Shown here one piece after another: positions 34,008 through 42,889 of a stretch of 64,000 nucleotides of DNA. A program made the position numbers and the translations under genes. The notes below the pieces were generated by a model. That model saw only the letters and a program-made list of their open reading frames with translations, was not told the DNA's origin and did no database searches. The stretch spans positions 1-64,000 of the forward strand of contig NZ_JASZYG010000020.1 of NCBI RefSeq assembly GCF_030317105.1, read 5' to 3'. The stretch comes from Variovorax brevis (lineage in GTDB: Bacteria; Pseudomonadota; Gammaproteobacteria; Burkholderiales; Burkholderiaceae_C). The number at the start of each line of letters is the position of its first letter. The stretch's first letter is position 1.

Positions 34008-34185
34008 ACAGCGCCACTGCCACCAGCGCCACGCCGAGCACGATCGCAAACCATCCCACGAGGTAGGCGCCGCCGATCATCTCGCGGTATGCCGGCGACT
34101 GCAGGAACTGCGGCGCGAGCAACACCACGATGCCGATCACGATGCAGGCGACGCCGCGGGGGAGCATCTGCGTGTTGTCTTTCAT
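33985..34185 (-). CDS. 66-aa two-helix membrane protein
   Basis: From ATG 34185 the product has two membrane helices (about 10-28 and 38-60) and a basic end (FKRSKGR). Its ATG overlaps the stop of the zinc-binding gene upstream (34182-34185), so the two are coupled. Family not recognised. The 3' end overlaps the convergent CoA-transferase gene by 23 bp. Confidence 0.6.
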   Translation of the reverse strand: MKDNTQMLPRGVACIVIGIVVLLAPQFLQSPAYREMIGGAYLVGWFAIVLGVALVAVALFKRSKGR

Positions 34186-34454
34186 GGCTGGCGCACCGCC
34201 ACCGACCAGCCTGCATGCTGGTTCGTCTTGTCGTTTTCGTAGTCCCATGCTGTGCCGCAGGCGTCGCAACGGTAGCGGGTGACGGTGACCGTGTGCCCGC
34301 CGCTGTCGCCATCGCTGCGCTCCACCTTGCGGCTGGAGATCTGGACGAGCTCGGCATGCCCGGGCGCGCGGCGCCAGTTGCGCTGGATGCCGGCGCATGA
34401 GGCGCAGAGCTGCATGTTTCCGGGTTGGTCTTGTTCGTTGGAATCGTTCGTCAT
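34182..34454 (-). CDS. 90-aa zinc-ribbon-like protein
   Basis: Two Cys pairs, CASC at residues 17-20 and CDAC at about 62-65 in RYRCDACGTAW, look like a four-cysteine zinc ribbon separated by about 40 residues. Soluble, no signal. It is directly coupled to a small membrane protein gene (4-bp overlap). Family and role unknown. Confidence 0.6.
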   Translation of the reverse strand: MTNDSNEQDQPGNMQLCASCAGIQRNWRRAPGHAELVQISSRKVERSDGDSGGHTVTVTRYRCDACGTAWDYENDKTNQHAGWSVAVRQP

Positions 34455-34846
34455 AAGCGTCCATGCCCCCTTGTCGGTTGAGCGAAAAAGCGACTGATAC
34501 TAGCAACAGGACGGCTTTCATCGACCAACCCGGACACGGGCCTTGATGTGAGGCTCCTCAACCGCGCGTGCGCTCGTCCCCGCCTTCGTTCCCATTCCGA
34601 AGGAGAGTGCGGAAACCGCGAAGCCGTCGGCGGCGCCTTGTCACGCCCTGCGCTCTTGTTGCGCTGTTCAGTTGGCACGCGGCATACGGCCATGAGCTGC
34701 CGTTGTCGAGGGCGTCTACGTTCCGGTTCAAGTGATGTGCAACACATCGAAGCGCTTCCAATTGGCTTTCGACATTGCATGGGCTACATTTTGTTGCAGC
34801 CGGCTGAGCGTCTCCTGCTTGGCCACTGACAAGGAGCGCCATAGGA
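34455..34846. other. 392-bp gap between divergent zinc-ribbon genes
   Basis: No credible gene. A possible plus-strand promoter lies at 34761-34789 before the gene at 34847. Apart from that I see no repeat or conserved element. Short frames on both strands are Arg/Ser/Pro-rich and look like chance frames. Confidence 0.5.
34761..34789 (+). promoter_or_regulatory. Possible sigma-70 promoter for the zinc-ribbon membrane gene
   Basis: TTGGCT (34761-34766), a 17-bp spacer and TACATT (34784-34789) give a partial match to the -35/-10 consensus, 57 bp upstream of the start at 34847. Confidence 0.3.
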
Positions 34847-35422
34847 ATGATTTGCCCCCAATGCGAGGCTGAGAACGCGTTCGCGGCCACGCGCTGTGCC
34901 AAATGCGGGAACCCTTTTGGCCCGTCCCGTGACTTGCGCCTCGAACATGCCTCCAGTGCAAGCGACGGCGCCCCAGCATCCAACTTGAAGCGTCCCCGGC
35001 CCTTAGCGTCACCAACGGAGGCGCTTGGCCAGACACAGCATCTCAACTGGATCGGCCGCTACGCGCTCTGGGGCATGCCCATCACGTATCTCGGCTTGGT
35101 CGCGGCATCCGCGTTCGGGCTGAAGTTGCCGATGCTTGTCTTAAAGGTGCTCATCGGAGGCGGCGCTCTCTGGCCGTTGCGCGCGTTGCTCAAGAAGGAG
35201 CCCGGCAACGTGCGCGCCCTGATGGCGCGAAAGTTCGGCCGCATCCAAATGGGCGTAATGCTCGCAGCGGAACTGGCCACTATTCCCGTCATGCTTGTTC
35301 TGCCAGCCGAATCCTGGTTGGTAGTGGGCGGAATCTTTTTGGTCGTGGCATTTGTGGTGCACCTCGTAGTCGGTGTCATAGGCATGCGTCGCTTCAAAGG
35401 CGTTGCGCAACTCGGCGCATAG
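34847..35422 (+). CDS. Zinc-ribbon membrane protein
   Basis: The 191-residue product opens with a zinc ribbon (CPQC at 3-6 and CAKC at about 17-20), a polar linker (about 25-65), and then three or four membrane helices (for example GMPITYLGLVAASAFGL, MGVMLAAELATIPVMLVLP, WLVVGGIFLVVAFVVHLVVG). ATG 34847 follows AAGGAGCGCCATAGGA. Codon choice is less extreme than in neighbours. Function unknown. Confidence 0.7.
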   Translation: MICPQCEAENAFAATRCAKCGNPFGPSRDLRLEHASSASDGAPASNLKRPRPLASPTEALGQTQHLNWIGRYALWGMPITYLGLVAASAFGLKLPMLVLKVLIGGGALWPLRALLKKEPGNVRALMARKFGRIQMGVMLAAELATIPVMLVLPAESWLVVGGIFLVVAFVVHLVVGVIGMRRFKGVAQLGA

Positions 35423-35430
35423 AACGTCTT

Positions 35431-35445
35431 GCGCGGGCGCCGCGC
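35431..35445. terminator. GC hairpin between convergent genes
   Basis: GCGCGG-GCG-CCGCGC is a perfect 6-bp stem with a 3-nt loop in the 115-bp gap between the genes ending at 35422 (+) and 35538 (-). Without a T-run, function as a terminator is only a guess from position. Confidence 0.3.
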
Positions 35446-35537
35446 CTGCTTGACAGGCGTCTGCATCCGGGGCCAAAAGCAGGCACTCGCGATCGTCCGC
35501 TCTGCGCGCCAGTGTTTGCCGTGCACCAACGCGGTCT

Positions 35538-38500
35538 TCAGCGTGGCCGAGATTCCCATGCGGCAATAATTGCGCCATTCGCGGCGACGCCTAGAAAGAC
35601 CTCCTTGTCGTAGCCCTCAAGCAAGTCTGCTCGCGTCTTCACGAATGAGTGCGCAATGCAAAGAAGCTCATTTGCCTGTGCATCATCGCAGGCGACAGAG
35701 ACCTCGTAGCAAGTAAACATGATCCTCGGTAGATTGAAGCCTAACCCTCTCCGCCAACCACCCTGGATCGCGGCGACAATTGGCGTTGCGAACGACTTGG
35801 CCAACGCCAGATCGTTGTTCATCAAGGCAAGCCGCGCAAGTCCAGCCTGCGGATAGAGCGCCATCATTGGTCGCCCGTGTGACGTGTGAATTGCAAGCGA
35901 ACGTTCGTAGAACGTCCAAGCCTCGCGAAGATTCCCCAAGCCCAGATGCGCTTCTCCGGCAATCGCCAGAAGCCACACCTGTTGATCCCACTCTCGATCT
36001 GGGCCGCCCGCTCGATCGATCCACTCGAGCGCCTCATCGAACTTGCCGATCTCGCAAGCGGCGTGAGCGAGACTGGCCAATACATCCATCGAATGGTCAT
36101 GCAGGTCCAAGGCTTTGAACTGATCGGCGGCATCCCGCAGGCGTTGTATGGCAATCTCGAAATGTCCAATTTGGAGTTCGATGTGCGCCAAGCGACAGAT
36201 AAAAGTCAGTTCCCATACGCGATCGCCATGGACCTGCATCAGATCGATGGCACTTTGCATGTACACCCGCGCGGCTGCAAATCGACCGCCTTCGCGCGCG
36301 ATACGGGCCAAGAGATTCAACGTGGCGGACTCGCCAGACCAGGACTTCGTCAAACGCGCCAATGCGAGACTCTGCTCAGCATGCTGTTGGGCGCGCTCGA
36401 ACTCACCAGCAGAGGCCAGCGCGCCCCCCAGTTGATTGTGAGCGCGACCGGCCCATGCCTCACACCCCGGCGCCTGCGCATACATCAGGGCTTTGGCCGC
36501 AGCGGCCTCGGCCATCGGGAGGTCATTCGAAAAAGCCGCATACGTCGTTCTGAAGGCGGCCGCACCTGCACGCAAGCTGTCGTCGTCCATCTGTTCCGCC
36601 ATCTGCTCGAGGTCGACAATCTTGCTCTCGTCCTCTGCACGGTGGCCAAGACCGGACGCAACCTGCATGCGCTCAATGAGAACGTAGAACCGATTTTTCG
36701 AACAAGGCATCAATGCCAAAGCGCGATCAAAGTACGCAAGCGCAGCCGTCAGGGCAAAAGTGCTCCGCGAAGCAGCCGCTGCCTTGCGAAGGTAGAGCAC
36801 AGCGCTGTCTGCGTCCCCGGATCTCTCAAAATGGTCTGCGATCAATCCGTGGTACTCGTTCGCCCGATCGCCGCTGCGTGCCAGCAGCCACTGCGCCGTC
36901 AGTCGATGTTGTTCGCGCTTGTCTCGCTTGAGGACGGTGCTGTAGGTAACGGAGTGCAGCAGATGGTGCTTGAACGAGAACTCTCGCGTGCCCTCGAAGG
37001 CGCTCGCATCCCGCGCACGGGTGAAGTCGTGCAGCATGAGGCCATCCAGCGTTTGCGACGCGACCGGCGTGATCTGCTGCAGCGCCTCGTCCCAGAATAC
37101 ATGGCCAATCACGCTCGCGTGGCGTAGCGCCGCCAGTTCCAGTGGCGGTAGTGCGTCCAGACGGGCCTGGAGCACGCCAGCAAGGGTCGATGGCACGCGC
37201 ATCTGCAGCAGGCGGTCGGTATCGACCCGCCAGCGTTCCTCATCGACAACGATGACGCCGTCGTCGATGAGCATTCCGATGAGTTCCTCGATGTAGTACG
37301 GGTTGCCCTCAGCCGTATGCGCCACCAGATCGCGGAGAGCGGCTGGAACGGCGTCCATCCGGGCCAGCAGCACGTCAGCAAGTGCACAGCTTCCGTCGAT
37401 CGACAGTGGCTCCAGGTCAATCCGCAGATAGTTGGCCTGGCCGGCACCCCAGAGCGGTCGCCTATTCAACAGGGTAGGGCGGGTCAGGCCCAAGATCAGG
37501 ATTGGCACGTCCTGGCAGGCACGCACGATGTGGTCAACGAAATCCAGGGAACCATCGTCGGCCCAGTGGAGGTCATCGAGCAGCAGCAAGAGCGTCGCCT
37601 TTGTATCCTGGTGGAGCCGCCGGAGGTACTGCGCAACAGTGCGAAACGCGCGATCCCGCACGGCCTGTCCATCGCCTTCGATGGCGGTGATCTGCAAGTC
37701 GTTTCCGAAAGCCAACCCGATCAGGCGGCCGACGGAGGCCGGTTGTTCCGCCGCCACCTCGTCGAGTTTCGCGGCGAACCCTTCCTTCAACTTTTCGCGA
37801 GCCACCTCTTGAGGGTCGCTGTCGAGGATCCCGAAATGCGATGTCAGCAGATCGCGCAGCAATCCATAGGGGATGCTGTTGCTGTACGGCTGGGCGCGGC
37901 CATGCATGTGGATGAAGACGCTGCCGCTATGTTTGAGTCCCTTTTCAAAGTCGAGCGCCAGCCGGGTCTTGCCGAGCCCGGCCTCGCCCGACACGGTCAC
38001 GTGCATGAGGTTGCCGTCTACCGATACGGTCTCAAAGCCTTCGATCAGTTTCGCAAGTTCGCGTTCGCGTCCGACTGTCGGGGTGAAGATGCCATCGAGA
38101 CCGCGACCCACCATGCCGACGCGGCGGGTGAACTCGCGAACCACCAGATAACTGCGCATTGGCTCCGAGAAGCCTTTTACGGTGATCGGTGGCTCTTCGG
38201 TCAGGTCGAACTTGCCTCGAACGTGATGCTGGGTCTCATGGCTGATGCGCACTCCGCCGACGGGAGCCGTTTGTTCCATGCGCGCAGCAATGTTGACCGT
38301 GATGCCGCGGATGGTGCTCGCTTCGTCAACACCACCCCCCAACAGCACAGTACCCGTGTGCACGCCGACTCGAACGTTGAAGTCACCTTGGCGGATCTTG
38401 GCTCGAACCTCGGCGCCAATCTGCTGCGCCTCGCGGACAATTGCGAGTCCACAGCGCACAGCTCGCTCGGCGTCATCTTCGAGAACCGTGGTTGCGCCGA

Positions 38501-38816
38501 ACACTGCAAGCAGGCTGTCACCGGCATACTGCAATACGCGACCTCGGTGGCCCTCAACTATCAGGGTAAGTCGCCGCAGCGCGCCATCAATGATCGAGTG
38601 AACCTCCTCCGCGTCGAGTTGACGACTCAACGCAGTGGATCCCACGACGTCCGTGAAAAGCACCGTGACTTGGCGCAACGATTGATCATGCTCGACGACA
38701 CCGGCCAAACGTTCAAGCATGGGCGCGAGAGCAGCATCGGTGATCGAATTGCCAACGATATGGCGTTGCGCTTCCAGCGCGGCGATCGCCATTTCAAGTT
38801 GTTGACGGTCGTTCAT
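35538..38816 (-). CDS. Class III nucleotidyl cyclase - AAA ATPase - TPR signalling protein
   Basis: 1092 residues, soluble. An N-terminal class III adenylate/guanylate cyclase domain (about 45-225) keeps the metal residues Asp56 (LFTDVVGST) and Asp100 (YAGDSLLAVFG) and the Asn175/Arg179 pair in VNIAARM. An AAA_16-type ATPase follows with Walker A GEAGLGKT at 277-284 and Walker B LLLLLDDLHW. The C-terminal half is helical TPR-like repeats. Such proteins are thought to couple ligand- or ATP-dependent switching to cyclic nucleotide production. It stands alone, convergent with the gene at 34847; the next gene upstream encodes an orphan binding protein on the other strand. Confidence 0.87.
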   Translation of the reverse strand: MNDRQQLEMAIAALEAQRHIVGNSITDAALAPMLERLAGVVEHDQSLRQVTVLFTDVVGSTALSRQLDAEEVHSIIDGALRRLTLIVEGHRGRVLQYAGDSLLAVFGATTVLEDDAERAVRCGLAIVREAQQIGAEVRAKIRQGDFNVRVGVHTGTVLLGGGVDEASTIRGITVNIAARMEQTAPVGGVRISHETQHHVRGKFDLTEEPPITVKGFSEPMRSYLVVREFTRRVGMVGRGLDGIFTPTVGRERELAKLIEGFETVSVDGNLMHVTVSGEAGLGKTRLALDFEKGLKHSGSVFIHMHGRAQPYSNSIPYGLLRDLLTSHFGILDSDPQEVAREKLKEGFAAKLDEVAAEQPASVGRLIGLAFGNDLQITAIEGDGQAVRDRAFRTVAQYLRRLHQDTKATLLLLLDDLHWADDGSLDFVDHIVRACQDVPILILGLTRPTLLNRRPLWGAGQANYLRIDLEPLSIDGSCALADVLLARMDAVPAALRDLVAHTAEGNPYYIEELIGMLIDDGVIVVDEERWRVDTDRLLQMRVPSTLAGVLQARLDALPPLELAALRHASVIGHVFWDEALQQITPVASQTLDGLMLHDFTRARDASAFEGTREFSFKHHLLHSVTYSTVLKRDKREQHRLTAQWLLARSGDRANEYHGLIADHFERSGDADSAVLYLRKAAAASRSTFALTAALAYFDRALALMPCSKNRFYVLIERMQVASGLGHRAEDESKIVDLEQMAEQMDDDSLRAGAAAFRTTYAAFSNDLPMAEAAAAKALMYAQAPGCEAWAGRAHNQLGGALASAGEFERAQQHAEQSLALARLTKSWSGESATLNLLARIAREGGRFAAARVYMQSAIDLMQVHGDRVWELTFICRLAHIELQIGHFEIAIQRLRDAADQFKALDLHDHSMDVLASLAHAACEIGKFDEALEWIDRAGGPDREWDQQVWLLAIAGEAHLGLGNLREAWTFYERSLAIHTSHGRPMMALYPQAGLARLALMNNDLALAKSFATPIVAAIQGGWRRGLGFNLPRIMFTCYEVSVACDDAQANELLCIAHSFVKTRADLLEGYDKEVFLGVAANGAIIAAWESRPR

Positions 38817-39402
38817 GTGGCTCCTGAGGCTTACGCACTAGACGCCAGTGAATTCAAACAAGTGCTCAGAACAGAACGTGCACGGGAGTGTGAACCCTCG
38901 AATTCCGGCGCGGAACTCCCTATCGCAGCCGGACCCCCCTCTCCGAGCGCCCAACGTTGCAATCTCGGCTTGGCATTTTAGGACTACATCATGGTCCGCA
39001 ACGTGGGGCTCACAGTCGCATTGAAGGACCGCTCCCCGGCACTAATTCCGCGGCCGTGTCGCTGGTCAGGGTCGAAAGCTGCGTCGAGCGGCTGCTTCTG
39101 GCATCTACATGATTGCCTGGCAAATGGCCGGGGCTGCATGCTCGCAAAACTCGCTGATAGTGGGGCCCTTGGCCGACCGGGCGATCGCGCCCAAGGTCGG
39201 CCGCCAGGGACGGTCGCGAACCGGTGCTCGCGGCCATCACCGGCCAGTCGATGCCTGTGCCCGATAGCGGCCGCTCGACGCCGCTGTCGACCCGTTGCGG
39301 TCGTTCGGATTTGCAGATGGCTGCCATTCGCGCGGGCGCTCCCCTTAACGCCCATGTGTGGGCCATCTTGACGAGCTCAGACGCCAGGCGCCCAATCCGG
39401 AC
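38817..39402. other. 586-bp gap between cyclase and binding-protein genes
   Basis: No frame on either strand looks like a conserved protein. Base composition is more mixed than in the flanking genes. The only clear structure is a strong stem-loop at 39171-39202. The promoters for the two divergent genes must lie here, but no convincing boxes were found. Confidence 0.45.
39171..39202. other. Strong intergenic stem-loop
   Basis: GGCCGACCGGGCG pairs with CGCCC and, after a 2-nt AA bulge, GGTCGGCC, around an ATCG loop: 13 base pairs in 32 nt. It lies 200 bp before the binding-protein gene and 355 bp before the cyclase gene. It might be an operator or an RNA structure; no T-run supports a terminator. 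Confidence 0.45.
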
Positions 39403-40422
39403 ATGTGCCAATTCGGCCTCCGTCGTCGAATGCTGATCGCTGGCGCCGCGTCGTGTATTCCCGGCGGCGTGCCCGGGCGCTTGTTTGCTCAAACCCACCG
39501 CGCCATCAACGACAAGCTGGAGAGCTCTCGAAGGAGTGCCCACGTCGGCGTTCTGCTGTTTGGTGCGGCGCCACAAGGAGAATCGTCAGAGAGATTCGCT
39601 CCGTTGCGCCGGCGCCTTCGTGAACTCGGATACATCGAGGGAAAGACAATTCAGATCGACATTCGCCGTGGAACGGACTCCAGGCAACTCGTTGAGCACG
39701 CAGAAGATCTGGTGCGCTCCAAGGTTGATGTGATCGTCACGGCAGGGACTGAAGTTCGCGAAGTTGCGCAGCGCGCAACTGTCAGCATCCCGATCGTTGC
39801 GATCGCCGGTAGCGATCCCGTTGCGGAGGGCTGGGCCAATTCGCTCGCCAGACCGGGTGGCAACATCACCGGCCTGACGGTGACGCTTCCGCAAATGGGG
39901 CAGAAGCAGCTCGAGTTGCTTCAGATGGCGGTTCCTGGCTTGAAGCGGGTGGCCGCGATGATGACTACGCCGATGTATGAGCGCAAGCTCCAGGACGCAG
40001 CGGGGAAACTCTCCGTGCAGCTCATCATCCTGCTCGTGAAAGAGCAAACTGATTTCGACAGTGCATTCAAGACGGCCGGCGCTGAGCGTGCTCAAGCCCT
40101 CCTGGCACTGCCGACGCCATTGATCTTCGAGCACCGGGCACAGCTTGCACGTCGGGCGATCGATGCCAGGCTCCCATCGATCAGTGTGCTTCCCCCACTG
40201 GCGGAAGCGGGCTTCCTAATGAGCTACGGCGTGAACTTCGACTCATTGATTTGGCGCGCCGCTGACTATGTCGACAGGATTCTCAATGGCGCGTCGCCGG
40301 GTGAGATCCCCATCGAGCAACCCCGCGAGTTTGAGTTCGTGATCAATCGAGCGACGGCCGGTGCTCTGAATATCAAGCTTCCTCCCAGCCTGTTGCAGCG
40401 CGCAAGTCGAATCGTAGGGTGA
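39403..40422 (+). CDS. Orphan ABC-type substrate-binding protein (PF04392-like) with Tat-like leader
   Basis: The 339-residue protein starts with LRRRMLIAGAAS, an Arg-rich leader resembling a Tat signal. The body has VGVLLFGAAPQGESSERF, LRELGYIEGKTIQID, VDVIVTAGTEV and the segment AIAGSDPVAEGWANSLARPGGNITGLT, all typical of ABC_sub_bind family proteins. ATG 39403 is chosen to begin the leader; the frame is open from 39358. No permease or ATPase nearby. It is divergent from the cyclase/ATPase gene and may deliver a signal, but this is speculative. Confidence 0.82.
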   Translation: MCQFGLRRRMLIAGAASCIPGGVPGRLFAQTHRAINDKLESSRRSAHVGVLLFGAAPQGESSERFAPLRRRLRELGYIEGKTIQIDIRRGTDSRQLVEHAEDLVRSKVDVIVTAGTEVREVAQRATVSIPIVAIAGSDPVAEGWANSLARPGGNITGLTVTLPQMGQKQLELLQMAVPGLKRVAAMMTTPMYERKLQDAAGKLSVQLIILLVKEQTDFDSAFKTAGAERAQALLALPTPLIFEHRAQLARRAIDARLPSISVLPPLAEAGFLMSYGVNFDSLIWRAADYVDRILNGASPGEIPIEQPREFEFVINRATAGALNIKLPPSLLQRASRIVG

Positions 40423-40627
40423 GCTCCCCCACGTCGCTCCAAAACCGCGTCGTCATTCCGCATCCGATTGCCCTGCTCAATGTCCGCTCATGGCCCGACC
40501 GCCGAATTCCGAGACAGTCCGCTTCGTTGAAGGCTGGGCGACAGCAACGGACCCATCCCCGCCTCTCGCAGTTCGCGCGACCACAAAACCAGTCCAGAAC
40601 CGGCCAGTCACGCAGAAAGCCCCACCC

Positions 40628-41782
40628 TCAAGGCCCCGACGCCCCCTCCACCACCTCTGGGCACAACGGCAAGCGCACCGTGAACTCACTCCCATGATCC
40701 TTCCCATCGGAGCGCACCTCCACAAAGCCCTTGTGCGCATCCACCAGGTCCTTGACCAGCGACAGCCCCACCCCGAACCCGCCTTCGGCCTGATGCGGAT
40801 TCTCCTGCGTGAACAGATCGAAGATAGTCGGCAAGAGCGTGGACGGGATCCCGATGCCGTTGTCGCTGACCTTGATCACGGCCTGGTCGATCTCGACCGT
40901 GCAGTGAAGCCAGATGTGCCCGCCGCGGGGCGTGTACTTGATCGCGTTGTGCAAGAGGTTGAAAACAATCTGGTGCACCCTGGCCTTGTCGGCCAGCAGG
41001 TGAACGGGCGCCGGCGGCACCAGCACGTCCAAAGTCTGCAGCTTCAGGCTTGCGTCGGGACGCACAGCCGCCGCGATTTCCTGCAGGTCGGTGCACAGGT
41101 CAAATGAGGTCTTCACGAGCTGGAGCTTGCCCGCGCCGAATCGTGCGACCTCGGCCAGGTCCTCCAGCATCCGCTCCATCTGGACGACCTGTCGCTTCAC
41201 GACGTTGAGCGGCATTTCCAGCTCGGGCGTTGCCAAGCCCCGCCTTGCCACCAGTTCGGTCACGTTGCGAATGGGCCCCAGCGCGTTTCGCACTTCATGG
41301 GTCAGGCGACTGAAGAAGACGTCCCTGCCGCGCAGCGCATCGTGCGCATGGTCGAGCCGGTTCACGGTCGTCTCCATCTGGGCCCGCAGGTTCGTTCGGT
41401 TGCACATCATCTTGGCGAAGCCGACGTGCCGGTCGCCCTCGCGCAATGCGACGAGGCTGCCGGCCACCCAGATGCGAATGCCGTCTTTGCGAACGTGCCA
41501 GCGGTCGTCCTCGGACTGGCCGATCGCCAGCGCCACCGCGCGCTCCATGTCGGCCAGGCCCAGCGCCAGATCCTCCGGTGCAAAGATCAGGTCGAACGGC
41601 TTTCCGATCACCTCTTCTTCGGTGTAGCCGAACATGGCCTCGGAGGCGCCGCGCCAGCCAATGATGGCTCCCGCCGTATCGAGCAGGACGAATGCCAGGT
41701 CGGGCGCCTGCTGCCAGAGTAACTCCAGCGCCCGTTCGGGCGTGACGCGCTCACTGCAATGGTCGGGGTGGCTTTCATTCAT
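40628..41782 (-). CDS. Cytoplasmic PAS-domain sensor histidine kinase
   Basis: 384 residues without membrane segments. An N-terminal PAS domain (about 15-130; DTAGAIIGWRGASEAMFGYTEEE) precedes the HisKA box SRLTHEVRNALGPI (phospho-His in the THEVRN motif, about residue 165) and an HATPase domain (NLLHNAIKYTPRGG, DNGIGIPS, GFGVGLSLV). No receiver or output domain is attached. ATG 41782 is preferred because the 13 residues before it look random. It is convergent with the binding-protein gene; no response regulator is adjacent. Confidence 0.85.
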   Translation of the reverse strand: MNESHPDHCSERVTPERALELLWQQAPDLAFVLLDTAGAIIGWRGASEAMFGYTEEEVIGKPFDLIFAPEDLALGLADMERAVALAIGQSEDDRWHVRKDGIRIWVAGSLVALREGDRHVGFAKMMCNRTNLRAQMETTVNRLDHAHDALRGRDVFFSRLTHEVRNALGPIRNVTELVARRGLATPELEMPLNVVKRQVVQMERMLEDLAEVARFGAGKLQLVKTSFDLCTDLQEIAAAVRPDASLKLQTLDVLVPPAPVHLLADKARVHQIVFNLLHNAIKYTPRGGHIWLHCTVEIDQAVIKVSDNGIGIPSTLLPTIFDLFTQENPHQAEGGFGVGLSLVKDLVDAHKGFVEVRSDGKDHGSEFTVRLPLCPEVVEGASGP

Positions 41783-41848
41783 GGCCGCCGATGATGCGCC
41801 CAAGCGCGCGGAGACGTGCAACGCGGGGCATGCAGAACCCGCTGCGGG

Positions 41849-42805
41849 TCAAAGTGTGGCGAGATGCTTCAGCGCAAACGGCCCATCACCCCCAAGCTGC
41901 TCCCGGAGAAACTGAACGCACACCCGCACCTTTGCCGAATGGCTCAAGCGCACCGTGCTCGCAGCCCACACGTCCGCAGGCTGCGACCAGGCCGGAAGAA
42001 TCTGCACCAGCCGCCCCGCCACCAGGTCGGCATGCAGGTCCCACACCGCCGGCAGCAGGATGCCGTGACCGTCGTTCGCCCATCCGCGCACGATCTCGGA
42101 ATTGTTGGATGACAGCCGGCCCGTGACCTTGACCTTCTCGACGCCGCCGCCCGGACCGGTCAGGCGCCACACGCCGAAGGTCTGGTTGCGGTCGCGCAAG
42201 ACCAGGCAATCGTGCTGGCTCAGTTCGGCGACGCTGGCCGGCGTGCCGCGTCGCGCCAGGTAGCCGGGCGCAGCGCACAACACGCGCTGGCTCGAAGCGA
42301 TGCGATGGGCGACCAGATGCGGCTCGTCCACCTCGCCCACACGCACATCCAGGTCGATGTTCTCGCTGACCAGGTCGACGCGTCGGTCCACGGCGTCGAG
42401 CGTGATGTCGAGCGCGGGATAGCGCGTGGCCAGCAGGGAAAGGATCGGCGCGATGTGCTTGCGCCCGAGCCTGAAACTGGTCGTCACGCGCAAGCTGCCA
42501 CGCGGGTCGAGTCGGCCGCCGGCGACGGTCTCGCCCAGGTGGTCCACGCCCTGGAAGATCTGCTGCGCCGAGGCGTACACGCGCTCGCCGTCGTCGGTCA
42601 CCGTCACGCGCCTGGCCGCGCGATGAAATAGCGTGACCCCGAGCGCCTTCTCCAGGATGGCGATGCGCTTGCTCACGTAAGCCGGGGAAGTGCCCAGTTC
42701 GGTCGCCGTCGCCGCAAAGCTGGCCTTGCGGGCCGCAAGGCAGAACACGCGCAGGTCTTCGAGCTGGAAGTCGAGATTCACGATTCGTGAATCATAGAAC
42801 CACAT
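41849..42805 (-). CDS. LysR-family regulator divergent from the Gfo/Idh operon
   Basis: The N-terminal winged helix (LEDLRVFCLAARKASFAATATELGTSPAYVSKRIAILEKAL) and effector domain mark a LysR regulator of the DmlR-like kind. ATG 42805 gives 318 residues; GTG 42781 is an alternative, and neither has a good ribosome site. A perfect 19-bp palindrome (42775-42793) overlaps this start region and lies about 65 bp before the predicted start point of the divergent operon, as expected for the main LysR binding site. It probably activates the operon at 42890 and represses itself. Confidence 0.87.
   Translation of the reverse strand: MWFYDSRIVNLDFQLEDLRVFCLAARKASFAATATELGTSPAYVSKRIAILEKALGVTLFHRAARRVTVTDDGERVYASAQQIFQGVDHLGETVAGGRLDPRGSLRVTTSFRLGRKHIAPILSLLATRYPALDITLDAVDRRVDLVSENIDLDVRVGEVDEPHLVAHRIASSQRVLCAAPGYLARRGTPASVAELSQHDCLVLRDRNQTFGVWRLTGPGGGVEKVKVTGRLSSNNSEIVRGWANDGHGILLPAVWDLHADLVAGRLVQILPAWSQPADVWAASTVRLSHSAKVRVCVQFLREQLGGDGPFALKHLATL
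42775..42793. promoter_or_regulatory. LysR-type operator: 19-bp perfect palindrome
   Basis: GATTCACGATTCGTGAATC is symmetrical around its central base and contains the T-N11-A core (TCACGATTCGTGA). Its centre, 42784, is about 65 bp upstream of the start point predicted from the promoter at 42814-42842. It also overlaps the first codons of the LysR gene, which suits autoregulation. Confidence 0.65.
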
Positions 42806-42813
42806 CCGGGCCG

Positions 42814-42842
42814 TTGTTCGCTCAATCTGTCTTCAATACATT
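42814..42842 (+). promoter_or_regulatory. Predicted promoter of the Gfo/Idh - isomerase - FAD operon
   Basis: TTGTTC (42814-42819), 17-bp spacer, TACATT (42837-42842): a weak -35 with a fair -10, typical of an activator-dependent promoter. The start point would be near 42849, 41 bp before the GTG at 42890. Confidence 0.45.
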
Positions 42843-42889
42843 GGCCGCATAGCGCAACGCTTGCGCAGCAAAAGCAGGAGACAGACCCC

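Noticed and set aside
34451..34780. 109-codon minus-strand frame in the gap before the zinc-ribbon membrane gene
   Set aside because: Arg/Ser/Pro-rich, no plausible ribosome site and no recognisable fold; treated as chance.
38984..39371. Short frames in the gap upstream of the orphan binding protein
   Set aside because: No motif on either strand, and the frames cover the hairpin at 39171-39202, which looks like structure rather than coding sequence.
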